From Heliocybe sulcata (taxonomy: Eukaryota > Basidiomycota > Agaricomycetes > Gloeophyllales > Gloeophyllaceae): a stretch of DNA of 64,000 nt. The notes under the pieces are model-generated. The model saw only the letters and a program-made list of their open reading frames with translations. It had not been told where the DNA came from and searched no databases. The position numbers were made by a program, and so were the translations under genes. Positions 11,807 through 23,630 of the stretch are shown here, one piece after another. Positions within the stretch are counted from its first letter, which is position 1. Each line of letters starts with the position of its first letter. The DNA is taken from assembly GCA_004369045.1 (NCBI GenBank), contig ML213525.1, forward strand, positions 3,789-67,788, given 5' to 3'.

Positions 11807-13157
11807 ATGTCAGGCCTCTCCCCTACCCTTACCTTCGACATCAACAACATTAGCCCCGAGTTATTAGTGCTCGGCCTCATGCAATTGTGAGAGATTTCAG
11901 GCATATATCATATTGAACGTCTTATCATGCCTTCATCAGGGCGCAAGAGCAGATAGAACCCAAGATGCAAGAACAAACGGAACGCGAAAGGAGTGCGAGA
12001 AAACATGAGAGGAGGATGCAACAGATGTTTGACCTTCTCTCCTGGTATGCCGGGAATGACGATTTGGATCATAAAGAATTAGAGCAGAGCGGATGTGAGT
12101 AGTCCTGTCAATCATATGGTAGTGCTCTACTTGTCGTCCATATTTCTCACTGCGGCGTAGCCTCTTCCATGCCACAGACGACGACTGTGGCCGAGGAGGA
12201 CGACTGGGCCGGCGATATTATAGCTATGCTCAGCCTGCCACAAGCAGGAGTTGCTGTCGACACCGCCGAAGTGTGCGCTCCGCGTCAAGGACACTCCAAT
12301 ACGGTATATTCGCAGACACCCCCCGACGCAGAGAAGGAAAACAAGCAGCCTACAAGTGTCGATGTTGATGTTCCATTCGGTGTGCCGCATGCGTCCACGG
12401 TTGTGCACCAGGTGCAGGGCGAGAATTCCGTCGACTGGAAGACTGACGGCAAAGGCAAAGGCAAAGGCGGAGAGGAGAACGAAGCTGAAGAGCAAGAAGA
12501 CGTTGTCCACCCTGACGCACTGGTTTCGCTGTTTACGACCGAGATACTTTTTCCAAATGGCCGAAAACCATTGTCCAAAACCAGCTCAGCAGCTAACGAA
12601 ATGGGTGAGCTATGTGCTTACTTCTCGACGGAAGCCATCTCATTCACAACACTTCAGCGTCGCTGCCTAGCTACGAGCCTGGCCCTGCCGCTGTGCCGTT
12701 GATGAAGAAGAGGCCCAGAGTGTCGGATGAGGACCTGCAGCCAGTAGGCGCTCCCCAGGCCCGCGCAGCACCTCGAACGCGCGCACCAAAGGCGAAGCCG
12801 CCAGCAGTGCAAGCGACGTGCCTCTGGGCGGGCTGCGGGAAAACGTTCATGACCAACGCCCCCGCAACAACGTTGGCCCATCTGAAGACGCATGGCGAGG
12901 ACGTCGCACTTCTAAACGCACAAGGCTACTTGCGCTGCAGGTGGCCGGGGTGTATCGGGAGGCGAGTGGACGACAACGGACCCGGGCGTTTCTCCTCAAC
13001 CGCGGCGTGGTCAAGACATGTCCATTCGATCCACATCATGGGCAAGAAGCTCTGTCCTCACGGGTGTGGTAAACTCGTCGGGAGGGGCGATGCTGTCAAG
13101 CGCCATAATGAAAGGCATCACCCGGAGCTGCTGAAGAAAGCTCGTATTGAAGGATAA
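11807..13157 (+). CDS. C2H2-like zinc-finger protein, four exons
   Basis: Four exons (11807-11886, 11940-12094, 12161-12604, 12658-13157) splice in frame to about 392 residues. All three introns are 53-66 bp with GTGAG donors. Residues 1-80 begin MSGLSPTLTFDINNISPELL and go on to a charged, coiled-coil-like stretch (EQTERERSARKHERRMQQMF). A low-complexity acidic/Lys-Gly middle follows, then a basic patch (MKKRPRV) that may be a nuclear signal. The C-terminal 130 residues carry three Cys/His clusters: CLWAGCGKTF...LAHLKTH, CRWPGC...RHVHSIH and CPHGCGKLV...VKRHNERHH. The last is the closest to a standard C2H2 finger, while the first two have C-x4-C spacing, as in GLI/ZIC-like fingers. A DNA-binding regulator is the likely role, but no target can be named. 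Confidence 0.75.
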
Positions 13158-13925
13158 TCCATCAGCTCCTTTCTGTCTTGGCTATGCTCCCTTCGCTTCA
13201 TCAGTCCCTCTCCCTGTATTCCTTCATCTAATGCTATCTCGTAGTAGTCGTATCTATGCACGCCCTTGAATCTGTATCAACAAATTATTATCGTACCCCT
13301 TGTTCAATCGACCTCGCATTACCAGTGCAGGGCGTCTCTCTGTATATTTCTATGAGATAGACTGATCACGTGCTGAATGGTCTGAGCAATCGCTGGGATT
13401 GGCTTCGTTGTAGATTTACAGATATGCTGATTGTATATTTCCTCAAGACTCCACCGTCTATTGCGGAGGGTTCTAGACAATATTTCAACATACCGGTGAC
13501 TCCGTGTCAGCCCTGGTTGCGCGTTATGCCATACGCTCAGAAAGCAGCTGGCCATGGTCCGAGTGCCACAAATGTAAATATTTACAAATACGCGCCACAG
13601 TGTACTAAGTACTTTCCTGGAATTGATTCGGGCGTTGCCGATCGCCACTTGTCATCTTCTCGCTCGCACTCCTGGACGTCCAGCTCAGGGCCATCCGAGC
13701 ATCAGCACTGTGACCTCGGGGACACCTGCGCGTTTTTCCTGAATCCATATGCTTCTACATATCGATATGCGGACTGCGCATATACGCCAAGATATACGGG
13801 CGATACTATTGAACATACATGACTATTCCTTGCCGACTACGAACTAATATTATTACAGGCAATACAGGTTTGTTTCCTCCCTTCGCGGCGACCGCAACAT
13901 AGACATGCTCTACAGCCTTACAGCT
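13158..13925. other. Intergenic, nothing recognised
   Basis: Between convergent genes. It contains 3' UTR-like AT-rich sequence and one open plus frame of about 150 codons (13370-13822) with no domain and no matching splice signals. I see no supported gene. Confidence 0.45.
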
Positions 13926-14848
13926 TTAGAAGTTCTTGCCTGCCCACGCAAACACACAAGAGTCAGCAATCTCCATCTCGCGCATATAGGCGCATATACT
14001 CACCAGTGAACTTCTCCATTCCATCCTGGAGGGCGTTCCCAATCTTTTCCGTAGTCTGCTGGTCCTGCCGCGGTAAAATCATCAACCATGTGCTGCTTGA
14101 GCCATGTCAAGTGCAGACTCACCATGTTGTACCCAGCCTTCTGCGCGGCCATATTGATGCCCTTGTCGATCCAGTTGTTTCCTCCAGTACCGCTTGACTG
14201 GTTCTGGTTCTGTGTGCCGCTGCTGCCATAGCTGTCATTATTGTTATTGCCGCCGTACCCGCCGCCGGATTGGTTGTTGCCACTCCCATAGGAATCGCTG
14301 TTGTTCCCGCCGAATCCACCGCCGGACTGGTTCGACGAGCCATAGCTATCGTTGTTGTTGTTCCCGCCGAACCCTCCACCAGACTGGTTGGATGACCCGT
14401 ATGAATCGTTGCCGCTACTGCCGTAGCTGCTGGTGTTGTTGCCGCCGAGACCGCCTCCGGACTGGTTCGACGAGCCGTACGAGTCGTTGTTGCTCGACCC
14501 GTAGCTGTTGTCGTTCCCACCGCCACGACCTCCCGAGCCGTAAGAGTCGTTCCCGCTGTTCCCGCCGTAGCCTCCACCCTGGTTGCCCGACCCGTAAGAA
14601 TCGCTGTTTCCTCCGTAACCTCCACCTTGGTTGCCCCCTCCAAGACCGCCCTGGTTGCCCGACCCATATGAGTCGTTTCCTCCATAACCTCCACCCTGGT
14701 TCCCGCCTCCCATACCGCCCTGGTTGCCCGACCCGTATGAATCGTTATTATCATTCCCTCCGTACCCTCCCCCACCTTGACGGCCAGACCCGTAAGAGTC
14801 ATCGTTGCCGCCATACCCGCCCTGGTTGTTGTTGTCGTAGTTGCTCAT
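13926..14848 (-). CDS. Asn/Gly/Ser/Tyr-rich repeat protein with short conserved C-terminus
   Basis: Three exons (14848-14123, 14058-14004, 13939-13926) splice in frame to about 264 residues. The last exon has only 14 bases (GKNF and stop). From residue 5 to about 225 the protein is made of degenerate repeats of the type YGGNDSYGSGNQGGG. Some 20 units were read by eye, with no charged or bulky residues except Tyr and Asp. The C-terminal 40 residues are ordinary: NWIDKGINMAAQKAGYNM, then QTTEKIGNALQDGMEKFTG. This tail is amphipathic and resembles the ends of small stress-related fungal proteins that carry a low-complexity N-terminus. No signal peptide is present, so it should be cytosolic. The N/G/S/Y make-up is prion-like and suggests phase separation or assembly; that is inference. 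Confidence 0.8.
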
Positions 14849-15378
14849 GATTCAGACGATGAGGGTGGAGAAGAAGGTAAAGGTGGTTTTCTGGCGATTT
14901 GGCTATGGACGTGCTCTTATATGCGTCGCGGACATGGCGTCATCTGTCAAAGTAAACTTCAGGCACCCGGGGGTGGGTGGCTGAAGGTCAGAATGAGACT
15001 CTGGGTGTTCTAAAGATAGAACGTGCGTAGGACTGGTGTTCGCTTGCGCATGGCCTGGTGATATTAAGGGGAAACACACGCGGAATTGTCTGAATTCCGT
15101 TTGAGCCACGCTTCCAAGTTCCTTACGACTGCAGGACATGTTCGGTTCTGCTGTACAGGCCCAAGGTTCCGGACAAATGCCGCGTACGGATCTCGAAAGA
15201 AAGTAGGACGCCTTTTATCAGAATACCTGCGATGTCAATCCGCATCAACCCGTTTCCCCAGCACAAATCATCCCATGCATACGAATACATACTAGTATAA
15301 TAATACATCCTTCGCACCTTTAAGCTTACGTTTGGCCATCAACCCAATGGGAAACCATCCCGCCAACAAAGTAACACA

Positions 15379-16109
15379 TCACTTCGGTTCTGCGACTGTC
15401 CCGCATTCGGCGCAGCGCCTGTAGTCCTCGTCCGCCATCCACTTCTGAATGATGGGCTTGAGCTGCGAGCCGAGGTCCGTGACATGCAATGACTCTTCCT
15501 TGATGATCGTGGGCTTGCTGTGCGCGCCTGAGCGGCAGTACCAGCGGAGGCGATCTATCAGTGACTTCCGTGTCAGAAGCTCATCATGGCAGAGGTAGGG
15601 GGGAATGTGCACGCACCGGTGGAGTCGTCTGGCCGGACGCGCTCGATTACTATTCCGACGGTGTCGGCGAAGCGCACGGGATTGTGAGGCGTGTTGGCTG
15701 CATAGCACGTCAACCAGCTTCCCTTCTGCCATTGCACGTTGACGGATACGTTGTTCGCTTACCAGGCAGCAAGAACATCTCCCCCTCCTCAATATGAATA
15801 TCCTTGAACTCCTCCCCGTCCACCACGCGTAGCAGCATCCCGCCCTTGTACTGGTAGAACCATTCCTTCAAGAATCAGATGCGCAGAAAGTGAAGTCAGA
15901 TCAGCGCTGTCGTGTACAGCCGCAGTCGCTTCTGATTTACCTACCTCGGTCTCGTTGACGTGATAATCATTCCGCTGATTGGGCCCGCCCACAGCCATGA
16001 CGATGTGGTCCTTTCCCGAGTATATGCAGAAATTGTTCACTGGAGGCCGCAATAAGTGGCCGTTCTCCGAGAGCCATTTTGGCAGGTTCAAGGGCGGTGC
16101 GATAGCCAT
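15379..16109 (-). CDS. bna1: 3-hydroxyanthranilate 3,4-dioxygenase
   Basis: This cytosolic Fe(II) cupin opens the ring of 3-hydroxyanthranilate in the kynurenine route to quinolinate and NAD. Four exons (16109-15945, 15865-15763, 15697-15617, 15554-15379) give about 174 residues, the usual length. The start [20 protein letters not shown] and the block [17 protein letters not shown]-like (here [17 protein letters not shown]) followed by [20 protein letters not shown] are diagnostic. The metal ligands His and Glu lie in [10 protein letters not shown], and the third His is in [22 protein letters not shown]-type sequence ([10 protein letters not shown]) and the C-terminal CAEC pair follow, as in fungal and bacterial members. 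It lies tail-to-head downstream of RAD17 on the same strand, with about 300 bases between them. Confidence 0.95.
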
Positions 16110-16412
16110 AGTGGTTGATTCAGAGGTATGTGACTCGAGAGGAGGTCCTCAAAGAGATTACTGAGCGGCTTCGCAAGGATGACATGAAGATGATCCCGTG
16201 ATCGAGATTACGAGTCACGTGGGAGGAGCCGTGGCGAAGCGATGTGAAGTGTGGCGTAGTCGGTAGGCAATCAGGCCAATTGGAGGGAGCAATTGGAGGG
16301 AGACAGGAGGACACCCACAAAGATTGAGCATTTTTACCAGAGAGATTCAGAATGGCTGCTGAAGCTATCCGGTGCCAAGGAAGTACTGACGTACAACAAC
16401 CCTTTCCCGACA

Positions 16413-19060
16413 CTAATCCTCAATATCATCCTCTTCCAACCATCCACCACCACGAGTCTCGGAAGATGCAGAATGCCGTCTGTCCCAACTGTCGTCACCG
16501 TCAAGCATGATACTCGATTCCGGCGGTACTTCTTCCTCAGCCAGCTGCGCCTTGGATCCCTGACCTCGAGAGAAGGTTAGGTTAGAGAACAGCCGGTGAG
16601 ATGACGGAGGAGGTAAACATGATCCTGCGAGACCTCGGCCTCAGTGTTACAATGATTAATGATGCTACGTGAGGCGCACCTGAGGCGTGAAGATCGGACC
16701 TCGCTCTCAAAACGGGACCCAGCTCCATCACAACTTCGGACTTCTTCCATCTAGTGCTGCCAGCACCGCTCTGGTCCGTCTACAAACCCAGATATTTCAT
16801 TAAGAGATTGAAGTGTAGGGAGCATCACAGAAACCCAGCTCTCACCTGCGCAATCCCGGACAACCACTGCACAACATCCTCCACCGCATCCTCGCTCTCC
16901 CTGCACATCTTCAAATTCTCAAAGAACTCAGGTTTATACATCTGCTGACTCCTCCTCGGCACGGGCGACGGCAGCGAGTGCAATGTCCCGAGGGTGATGA
17001 GATGAAAACTGTTCGGGTTCGTCTGGTACCACTACATGTGCACCAGGGTTGACAGCTTTTCAGCAAGTAGGATGAGGAGGAAGGAACGTGACGCCTACCT
17101 GATCACCGCCATTGGAATCAACCCAGCTAAGCCAATCCGAGACGCCCTCTGCCTGGTTCAAATCATTACAGAATTGGGTATAATTCTGGTGAACGTAGAG
17201 CGAGAGCAAGGACGCGTCTATTGGAGAGTCCGCATATAACACCTGCATCGCTCCGCATCAGTAAAACCAGGCTCGCTTCTACACAATTCACGTACCTCCA
17301 CGTCGACCCTGCTAGCCTTTCGCTCATGCTCCTCCAGATGAGTAGGAAGCCGCGGCGGGTTCTTCAGCGTCGCATCCAGCTCCTTATCCCTCTGAATATC
17401 TTTCGCGCTCGCCGAAGGCGCAGGTGCGTCTCCTTTACCTGCGCACCCCCACACCGACGTAAGCATCGCACCATCGGAGCCGGGATCACCCTCTTACGTT
17501 TATTATATAAGACCTTTCCCAGCAAATGGAACATCGCAAGGCTCTGCTCCCGCCTGCTCACCATCGCAATCAGCGGCTGGGATGCGTGCTGTCGACCTTT
17601 CTTCTTGGGCTTCCCCTCCGTCCTGACGCAGGCGAACTGTAACGCCATGATCGCGCTGCGGATGTCGCCGTTGGCGGAGTCGACGACGAGCTCGACGAGC
17701 TCCTTGCTGGGTTGAGGGTGCGAGGACGTGCGGCTATGCTTCGCGACAAGGGAATGCAATGCTTTCTTCATGAGAGTCGCGGAGACAGGGTTAAATCTAA
17801 CAAGTTACCAGCCGTTAGCTCTATATTTCATCACTCTGTGCTTCGACTTCAGACGTACTTTATCTCGGTCACGTAGGGCGACCGCCAAAGGTCAGGCGGG
17901 ACCACGCTCCGGACACCTATCGCTTCTTTCCGACTCGGCCCACTCGCGAGCGCCACGTCGTCGCCCGTCGCCCCGCGGATCCCTGCGTCGCTTACGACGA
18001 TAACTACAGGGATGCTCGCAGGAGAGTGCACCAGCCCCTCTAAGATGCTGTGGAACCGCTCTTGCGTCTTGCCGTGGTTGAGGTTCGGGAGGTCCTCGAG
18101 CAGGATTAGTTGCGCTCGTCGCTTGCAAGAGGAGGCTTGTGATCCATTCGCTTGGGATGTTTGAGAGGAAGACGTCTCTGAGGAGAAAACGGTACGGCAG
18201 GATGCAGCGCGAGCGGCGAACGCTTGGAATTTGTCCATAGCGCCTTCGAAATTGGCGTAGCCGTCTATATGCCGAGTCTTAGTATGGCCGCAAACACAGT
18301 CTGAGAGGTTTGTTTACCTGAGTCTTCGTCAGACGGTAGTCCTTCGGAAACTGCGTTCTGCCACTCAAGAATCTCGAAGTCTAGTTCTTTGGATAAGACA
18401 CGTATGGTTGCTGTCTTGGCCGAGCCAGCAGGTCCACTCAGAACTAGCAGGCGCTTTACAGGAACGAATGTTAGCGACATGCTGCGTAGATATGTAATCT
18501 GGTTTTTTACCCTATATTTCCGTAGTTTTCCTGAAGAACCTCCGTCCGATGCTTCAGACAACCAGTGTCTCACGTCTTCTACCTTTCTCTTGTGGACTGC
18601 CAGATCTGTCTGTTCTATGTGTTAGAGCATCGTTCTTTTTGGTTCAATGAAGTGGTTACAGGCGTACTTCGTCCATTGGCCCGTACATGTCGAGCCACAG
18701 ACTCTCATCCCCTTCCGATGATATCAGTGTTCTGCTGACCCAAAACTCAGCTCACATACCAGGAGTCTGAGATCCAGAAAATGTCGGAGGAAGAGCCGGA
18801 GTCGCTGCCTTCTCCTTTCCCTTCCCTTTCCTCTGAGTAGCCGTCTGCGTCGACTTCGGGCTGTCAATGTTAAACATGTTAAGAGCCTACACATTGTCAA
18901 CATATACGCAAATATATCTGTCAAAACCACTGACCGAAGACAAGGGTTTGAACTTCTTTGCTGGAGGAGGCATGGGCTCATCATCTTCCAGAAGTTTTCG
19001 AGCCGATTGCGACAGGACGTTTGCTGGCCTTTTTCTAGTAGTCGTCGACTTTCGGGACAT
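16413..19060 (-). CDS. rad17: RAD17 checkpoint clamp loader
   Basis: RAD17 with RFC2-5 loads the 9-1-1 clamp at DNA damage and starts checkpoint signalling in the nucleus. The start is the ATG at 19060 (MSRKSTTTRKRPANVLSQSA) and the stop is at 16413-16415 after GGGWLEEDDIED. At least eight exons with short introns are needed. In order I see a basic N-terminus; LWLDMYGPMDE-like sequence and LAVHKRKVEDVRHWL; a Walker A GPAGSAKTATIRVLS; LDFEILEWQNAV; a region with RRAQLILLEDLPNL (Walker B-like); SPASIPVVIVVSDAG; the conserved NGDIRSAIMALQFAC; and SRREQSLAMFHLLGKVLYNKRK. The C-terminus is acidic, as usual. The Walker A has Ala where most family members have Gly (GSAKT for GSGKT). Exact exon borders were not all solved. 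Confidence 0.92.
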
Positions 19061-19229
19061 GATGCTAAGTTTGTATGTTCCTACGGAGGTCTGGATGGAT
19101 ATCGAGTAACTGAAATCAAGCAGTCTTGTTCTTCTGACTAGGCGGCGTGGCAAGGAAAGGACAAGCGCCCGCGCGCGGACGCGTCTTGTCACGCGTGAGC
19201 CGGCGTGACAAGTCGCGTCGAACTCGGTG

Positions 19230-19267
19230 TCACTGGTCAGGCTCACGCTCACTGGTCAGGCTCACGC
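19230..19267 (+). repeat. Perfect 19-bp tandem duplication
   Basis: The unit TCACTGGTCAGGCTCACGC occurs twice head to tail, in the promoter region upstream of RAD17. No function is evident. Confidence 0.9.
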
Positions 19268-19436
19268 TTTCATCACGACGGTCATGACGACCGAGACCTG
19301 GAATGAGAGCTTGCTCGAATAAGTCTAAGTCCGACCAAGCTCTTAATATCTGGCACCGGACAGGGTGAGACTATGATGAATTCAGCAGTATGGTGACCAG
19401 TAGTACGTGATCAGCTACCTCTACATTTCATTTGTA

Positions 19437-19492
19437 TCGTATAGGATTTGTCTCGTACAGGATTTGTCTCGTACAGGATCGTAGTCGTACAA
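19437..19492 (+). repeat. 16-bp tandem repeat, 3.5 units
   Basis: Units close to TCGTACAGGATTTGTC follow one another at 19437, 19453 and 19469, with a partial unit from 19485. They lie between RAD17 and the next gene's 3' end. It is a minisatellite-like tract. Confidence 0.85.
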
Positions 19493-19554
19493 TCTCTTGC
19501 TCCATAGCGCATATAGCATAAAGATACCTAACTTCGACGAAGGTATGGTCTCAT

Positions 19555-21108
19555 TTATCTTTTCCCCATCCGAAGATGCGATACGCTGACCACGCATGCA
19601 TCAGAAACAATCATACTCTTCTTAACACCTCCCAGCATCGCCCGGACCTGGATTTTGAACATCCTCGTCTCTGACCGGGCGAACAGCTGCACCGGTACGG
19701 AGACCCAGCAGCCGAGGGTCCACGCCCTACCCGACATCGTCCCCTTCGCGTTGTTATCCACTACCTGCCAACCACCGTGGATGTGGATGTGGTTCGGGTT
19801 GTCCGACGCACCGCACGACGATCCAGAAAGCGACCTAGGACTATTGCACGTTGAGTAGTCGAGCTTAGATCCGCTCGACCTCCGCCCATGCGAGACGGTC
19901 CGGCATTCGATGTCGATGAAGTCGACAGGAGGCTGACTGAGGTGGGAAGAGGGCAGCGAGTCCGTCAGGCGTACGCACGCCGGCCACGCGACCATGTCGC
20001 TGCATCGTCAGTTAAAAGGTGAACAAACCTATTGCTGCGTACGCTCCGAGAACTCACTTAACGTCCAGATCCCATACTTCAATATGTCGCGAGATAACGC
20101 CGACGGACAGCATCCATCGATTTTCAGGGGCACAGATTGTTTCAAGCGAGCATTTTGTTGTGACTGCGGTGGACAATGCACCGATGAATCCCGCCGTGTC
20201 GAATACAATGGGCGATGTAGGGGCGAGTTTAGGCCCGAACAACATACCCGTGTCTTCGTCTTTCAACCCAGACGAGGGGCGGCTGTAAATCTGGCGATGG
20301 CAACAGGTTGGCATATGGCGAGATAAAGAAGGGATCCGGCGTACCTCTATTGGACTGCCTTCAAGTCGACCTTGCGGTGTGGGAGACGGCTTGGGGCCAA
20401 ATGAAGGGTCTGTACCTTCGTCCTTCAGGCGAGGAAAGGCGACCGGTGCTGGACAGTCACGAAGCTGTCGGTGGATACTCAGCTAAGGAAGAGCAGGGAC
20501 AAATAACGGATGCCACACACCTCAGTGGAAGTGTCCTCAAGCCTACGCGTCGCTTCTTCCGAAGATACGAACGACTTCGAGCGCTGGAATGACCTCGGAG
20601 GCAGGACGATGGGCACGGGTTCGTTCAAGTCGATCTCGCGCAGGACATGCTGGGATGGTACCACCTTCTCGCACTTGCTCGGAATGCTGTCTTCCAAGTC
20701 GTCTATGACAAAGCTCATCCTGAGGGGACTCGGCGGTTTGGACTTTGACTTGCTGTACCCTGGTGTGCGAGGCCTAGCGTTTTCAGTGGCAGCACAGTCA
20801 ATCTTCAAGTTCCTCCTGGCAGTCATAGCTGAAGTCGGTTTTCGGATATCACGGTATAGTAAAGCATTTGCCTTTCTGGGTAAGTCGGGAGCAGCAGGCT
20901 GACTGCCTTTTTGGGAGGATTTGGCGCTGGTAGCATTGGGTTTGCAGACCAGACCGACGACGAGATCGATTTTCATGCCGAAGAGGGAATACCAGGAGGA
21001 GGTACGCAGTGCAGGGTGGCGCTCAAAAATCCGGCTAGTAGATGTCGCCTCCTCGGTCAGAAAGGTACGCAATGCGTTCGCGTGTCGGAAAGGTGGGCAA
21101 TGCCACAT
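19555..21108 (-). CDS. Hypothetical protein, four exons
   Basis: The ATG at 21108 (MWHCPPFRHANALRTFL) opens an exon that ends at a GTGTGT donor near 20497. Further exons at about 20460-20336, 20282-20048 and 20001-19555 keep the frame, the third joining the fourth as ...WDLDVN-DMVAWPACV. The first third is basic and Ser/Pro-rich. Two related blocks occur in the middle, LKDEGTDPSFGPKPSPTP and LKDEDTGMLFGPKLAPTSP, which suggests an internal duplication. The last 220 residues look folded (IGALSTAVTTKCSLETICAP, NPNHIHIHGGWQVVDNNAKG, GCWVSVPVQLFARSETRMFK). I do not recognise the family. No membrane segment or signal peptide is seen. The junction between exons one and two is not certain. Confidence 0.6.
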
Positions 21109-21696
21109 GTGGGTGCTTGTTTTAGTCTATATATCGTTGTGTGACGCGGTTGCATCTTTCAGGCGTATAATGAGAGACGTGTGGCATTTACCATGAATGG
21201 AGGCACAATGGGTATGGGACTTGCGGCCATCCCCAAATGGTCTAGATAGAGCTCGAGTCTTCGCAACGCAACGTCTTAGACTGTGCCAGCAGGCCACCGA
21301 CCTTAATAAAGTATACGCTCCTCTCGGGGTTCAGGGACCGTTCTCAGTTGCTTGGGTACCGCTAAGGAGGGACGACCGTCCTTGCATTGTCCATCCGATT
21401 TAGGACGAGGTCCCGGCTATTGTACGATGAAACCGGGTCAGTACTGACATCTTCTCCCGCGCAGAGATCTGATGGAAGCACCGAAAGATGAATTTGTTGC
21501 TGACATCACACGATCTGACTACTCCTGGACCTTATAATATAGTTTGGCTTCCTGCGTAGCGACCAGTGAGAGAATCTCCGGGTCGGCGAGAGCTGGACTT
21601 ACTCTGATGTGGTATAACGAGCTCTGAGGGAATCTGCCAAGTCAGGCTCCATACTCTCCAGTCGAAGCCCTTGCATCGCGTGAGACGACGGGGCGC
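21109..21696. other. Intergenic, nothing recognised
   Basis: About 590 bases between two minus-strand genes. This should hold the promoter of the left gene and the 3' UTR of the F-box-like gene. No open frame of note was found. Confidence 0.5.
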
Positions 21697-23125
21697 TCAA
21701 GATGAACGAGGAAGCAGACCTTGGCCACCGGAAGCTGGATGCACCTTGTATAATACCCTGTTTCCCTCGAAGCCGAAACTGCTTCCTGCCAACCAGTGGA
21801 CTTCAAGCTCAATATACTCCAAGCAGGGTGCGGACGCAGCCAGCTTGTGCAACGAAACGCGAGAATCTGCCCAGCGCATGTTCAGAAACAGCTGATGCCA
21901 TTTGCGACGATAGATCGAGAGATGGAAGTAGCGTGCGTTTGTGAGATGTAGGTTGCCGGCCACGCAAGGCTGACATAATAGTCAATCAGCGCCCAGGACA
22001 CTGTGTTGACTGATACATATCTACCCAGCAATTGTGCACCGCGCCGCACCATTCGGTCAAGTCCTTTATCACGAGCCCCATATAGGACAGTTCCGTGACT
22101 GACGACCAAAACTCCGGATTCCTAAACAAGCTCATAATCTTGGGTCTGTCAGAGTGCACCGAAATGGATAGAGACCGCGGCCGAATGATCCTGAAGAAGT
22201 CGACCTCAGGTGATCCTTGATACTCGTATGTATCAAGGTTTAGGTGCTGGATGGGTCTCGTCAGACCCAGGCGCGCCACATCGCGAAGGTCGCCAGACAA
22301 GGTCTCCAGATCGCGCCATTCGTCAATTTCTTGGGAATCTCGGTGCAACGGATCTTTGACGAGGAAGTCCTCACAGATGTCGAGCTGACGCACGTTCGGG
22401 AACGTCGTCGAGATCTCCTCTCGTAGGAGCCTGTATCCAGTGATACGCAAATTCTTCACATGGGGTAATATCGCTCCGCTCGTCACCAAGTTCGGGTTCC
22501 CAGACACGAGTGCCACAGCCAGCGTTTCAACACGATGGCCCAGTGCCTTCATTAGACTTTTGATGGGTGGCTCGAAGATCGACTTCACTTCCAAATGCGA
22601 AATCCGATCTCTGAGAGCCTCAAACATTGGTCCTAAATCCTGTACGTCTTCTGGTGTCATCTTCCACGTGTTGAATTGGTAGAGCTTCAGCGTCGAGACC
22701 TCCCGACAGAAAGCCTTCAGGCCCTGACGAAGGCTTGGTACGCAGAACAGCAAGTCGGTGTACCATAGCTCCAATGACGTGAGGTTACAAGCTCCCTCGA
22801 GAATGTCCGCAAGTAGAGGTCCCGTACTCTTGATCGTGTCAGTCCCGGTACTCCAGCCGTTAGCGTGATCATCGAACACGGATGTCTCGTTGGGGGAGAA
22901 TCTGAATGAGCGCGTCAATGATAGTAGGCCGGGGTACTTTGCCACGAAGGCATGGAAGGATTGCACTTGTTCAGGTCGGGCGAGTTGGACATGTACCACT
23001 AGCCGAGAAGTGGCTGGGTCATACAGGCTCTTTGAGGAGGCTGCCACCTGCCGTAGATCGTGCGGCGAGAGAAATACCATAATCGCACTTAGAACATCAT
23101 AGTTCAACCCGTGTGCGAGGACCAT
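21697..23125 (-). CDS. F-box-like / leucine-rich protein
   Basis: F-box proteins recruit substrates to SCF ubiquitin ligases. Basidiomycetes have many fast-changing copies. The ATG at 23125 starts an F-box-like N-terminus, LNYDVLSAIMVFLSPHDLRQ followed by VAASSKSLYDPATSRLVVHV. Irregular leucine-rich segments follow, such as LTSLELWYTDLLF and VETLAVALVSGNPNLVTSGA. Exon 1 (23125-22025) joins exon 2 (21969-21697) across a 55-base intron, giving about 457 residues. The joined part reads VHNCW-PCVAGNLHLTNARY and continues with LHKLAASAPCLEYIELEVHW. An extra upstream exon (from 23309, MVNRQISNSLSGESSYRPTD) could splice at 23190-23130 and add some 40 residues; I kept the shorter start because the F-box begins right there. 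Confidence 0.8.
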
Positions 23126-23630
23126 CTTCGTCTATCTGAACCATGAAGTTCAGATATGAACCGATGGTAATGCTGCAAAAGCTCACCTGGAACCCAAGGC
23201 TAGTAATGGGAGGCCTACCAAACGTCGAGAAGTCCGTCAGGCCTTGTGAATCTGTAGGTCTATATGAGCTCTCGCCACTCAGGGAATTAGATATTTGACG
23301 ATTGACCATAAAGACAGCTTAGGAGTGTTGCGGCTGACTCTCGCAATAATGGCGAGATCAGAGTCCTCGACGTCCGACGCTCGATGGCCGTGCGTCAGCG
23401 AGTCACATGTCACGTGCACAGCTTGCACAACCGTAGTCGACAACAGCGATTGATCTCACTAGTTGCTGCTGGTGTCCCGTCAGCTGAAACGTCAGTATCA
23501 ACTATAGCCTCTAAGTGTACTGTAGCTCAGTACAGCGGTGGCATAGTAGAGTATATTCGCTAGGTTATTTACCAGAGAGTTTGATGATAGTTATCATGGC
23601 GCGGCTCCGCAGCAGCGTCGACGTCGGGCG

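Noticed and set aside
14194-14850. 218-codon plus-strand frame rich in Cys and Arg
   Set aside because: It is the antisense shadow of the Asn/Gly/Ser-rich repeat gene. Repeats keep several frames open.
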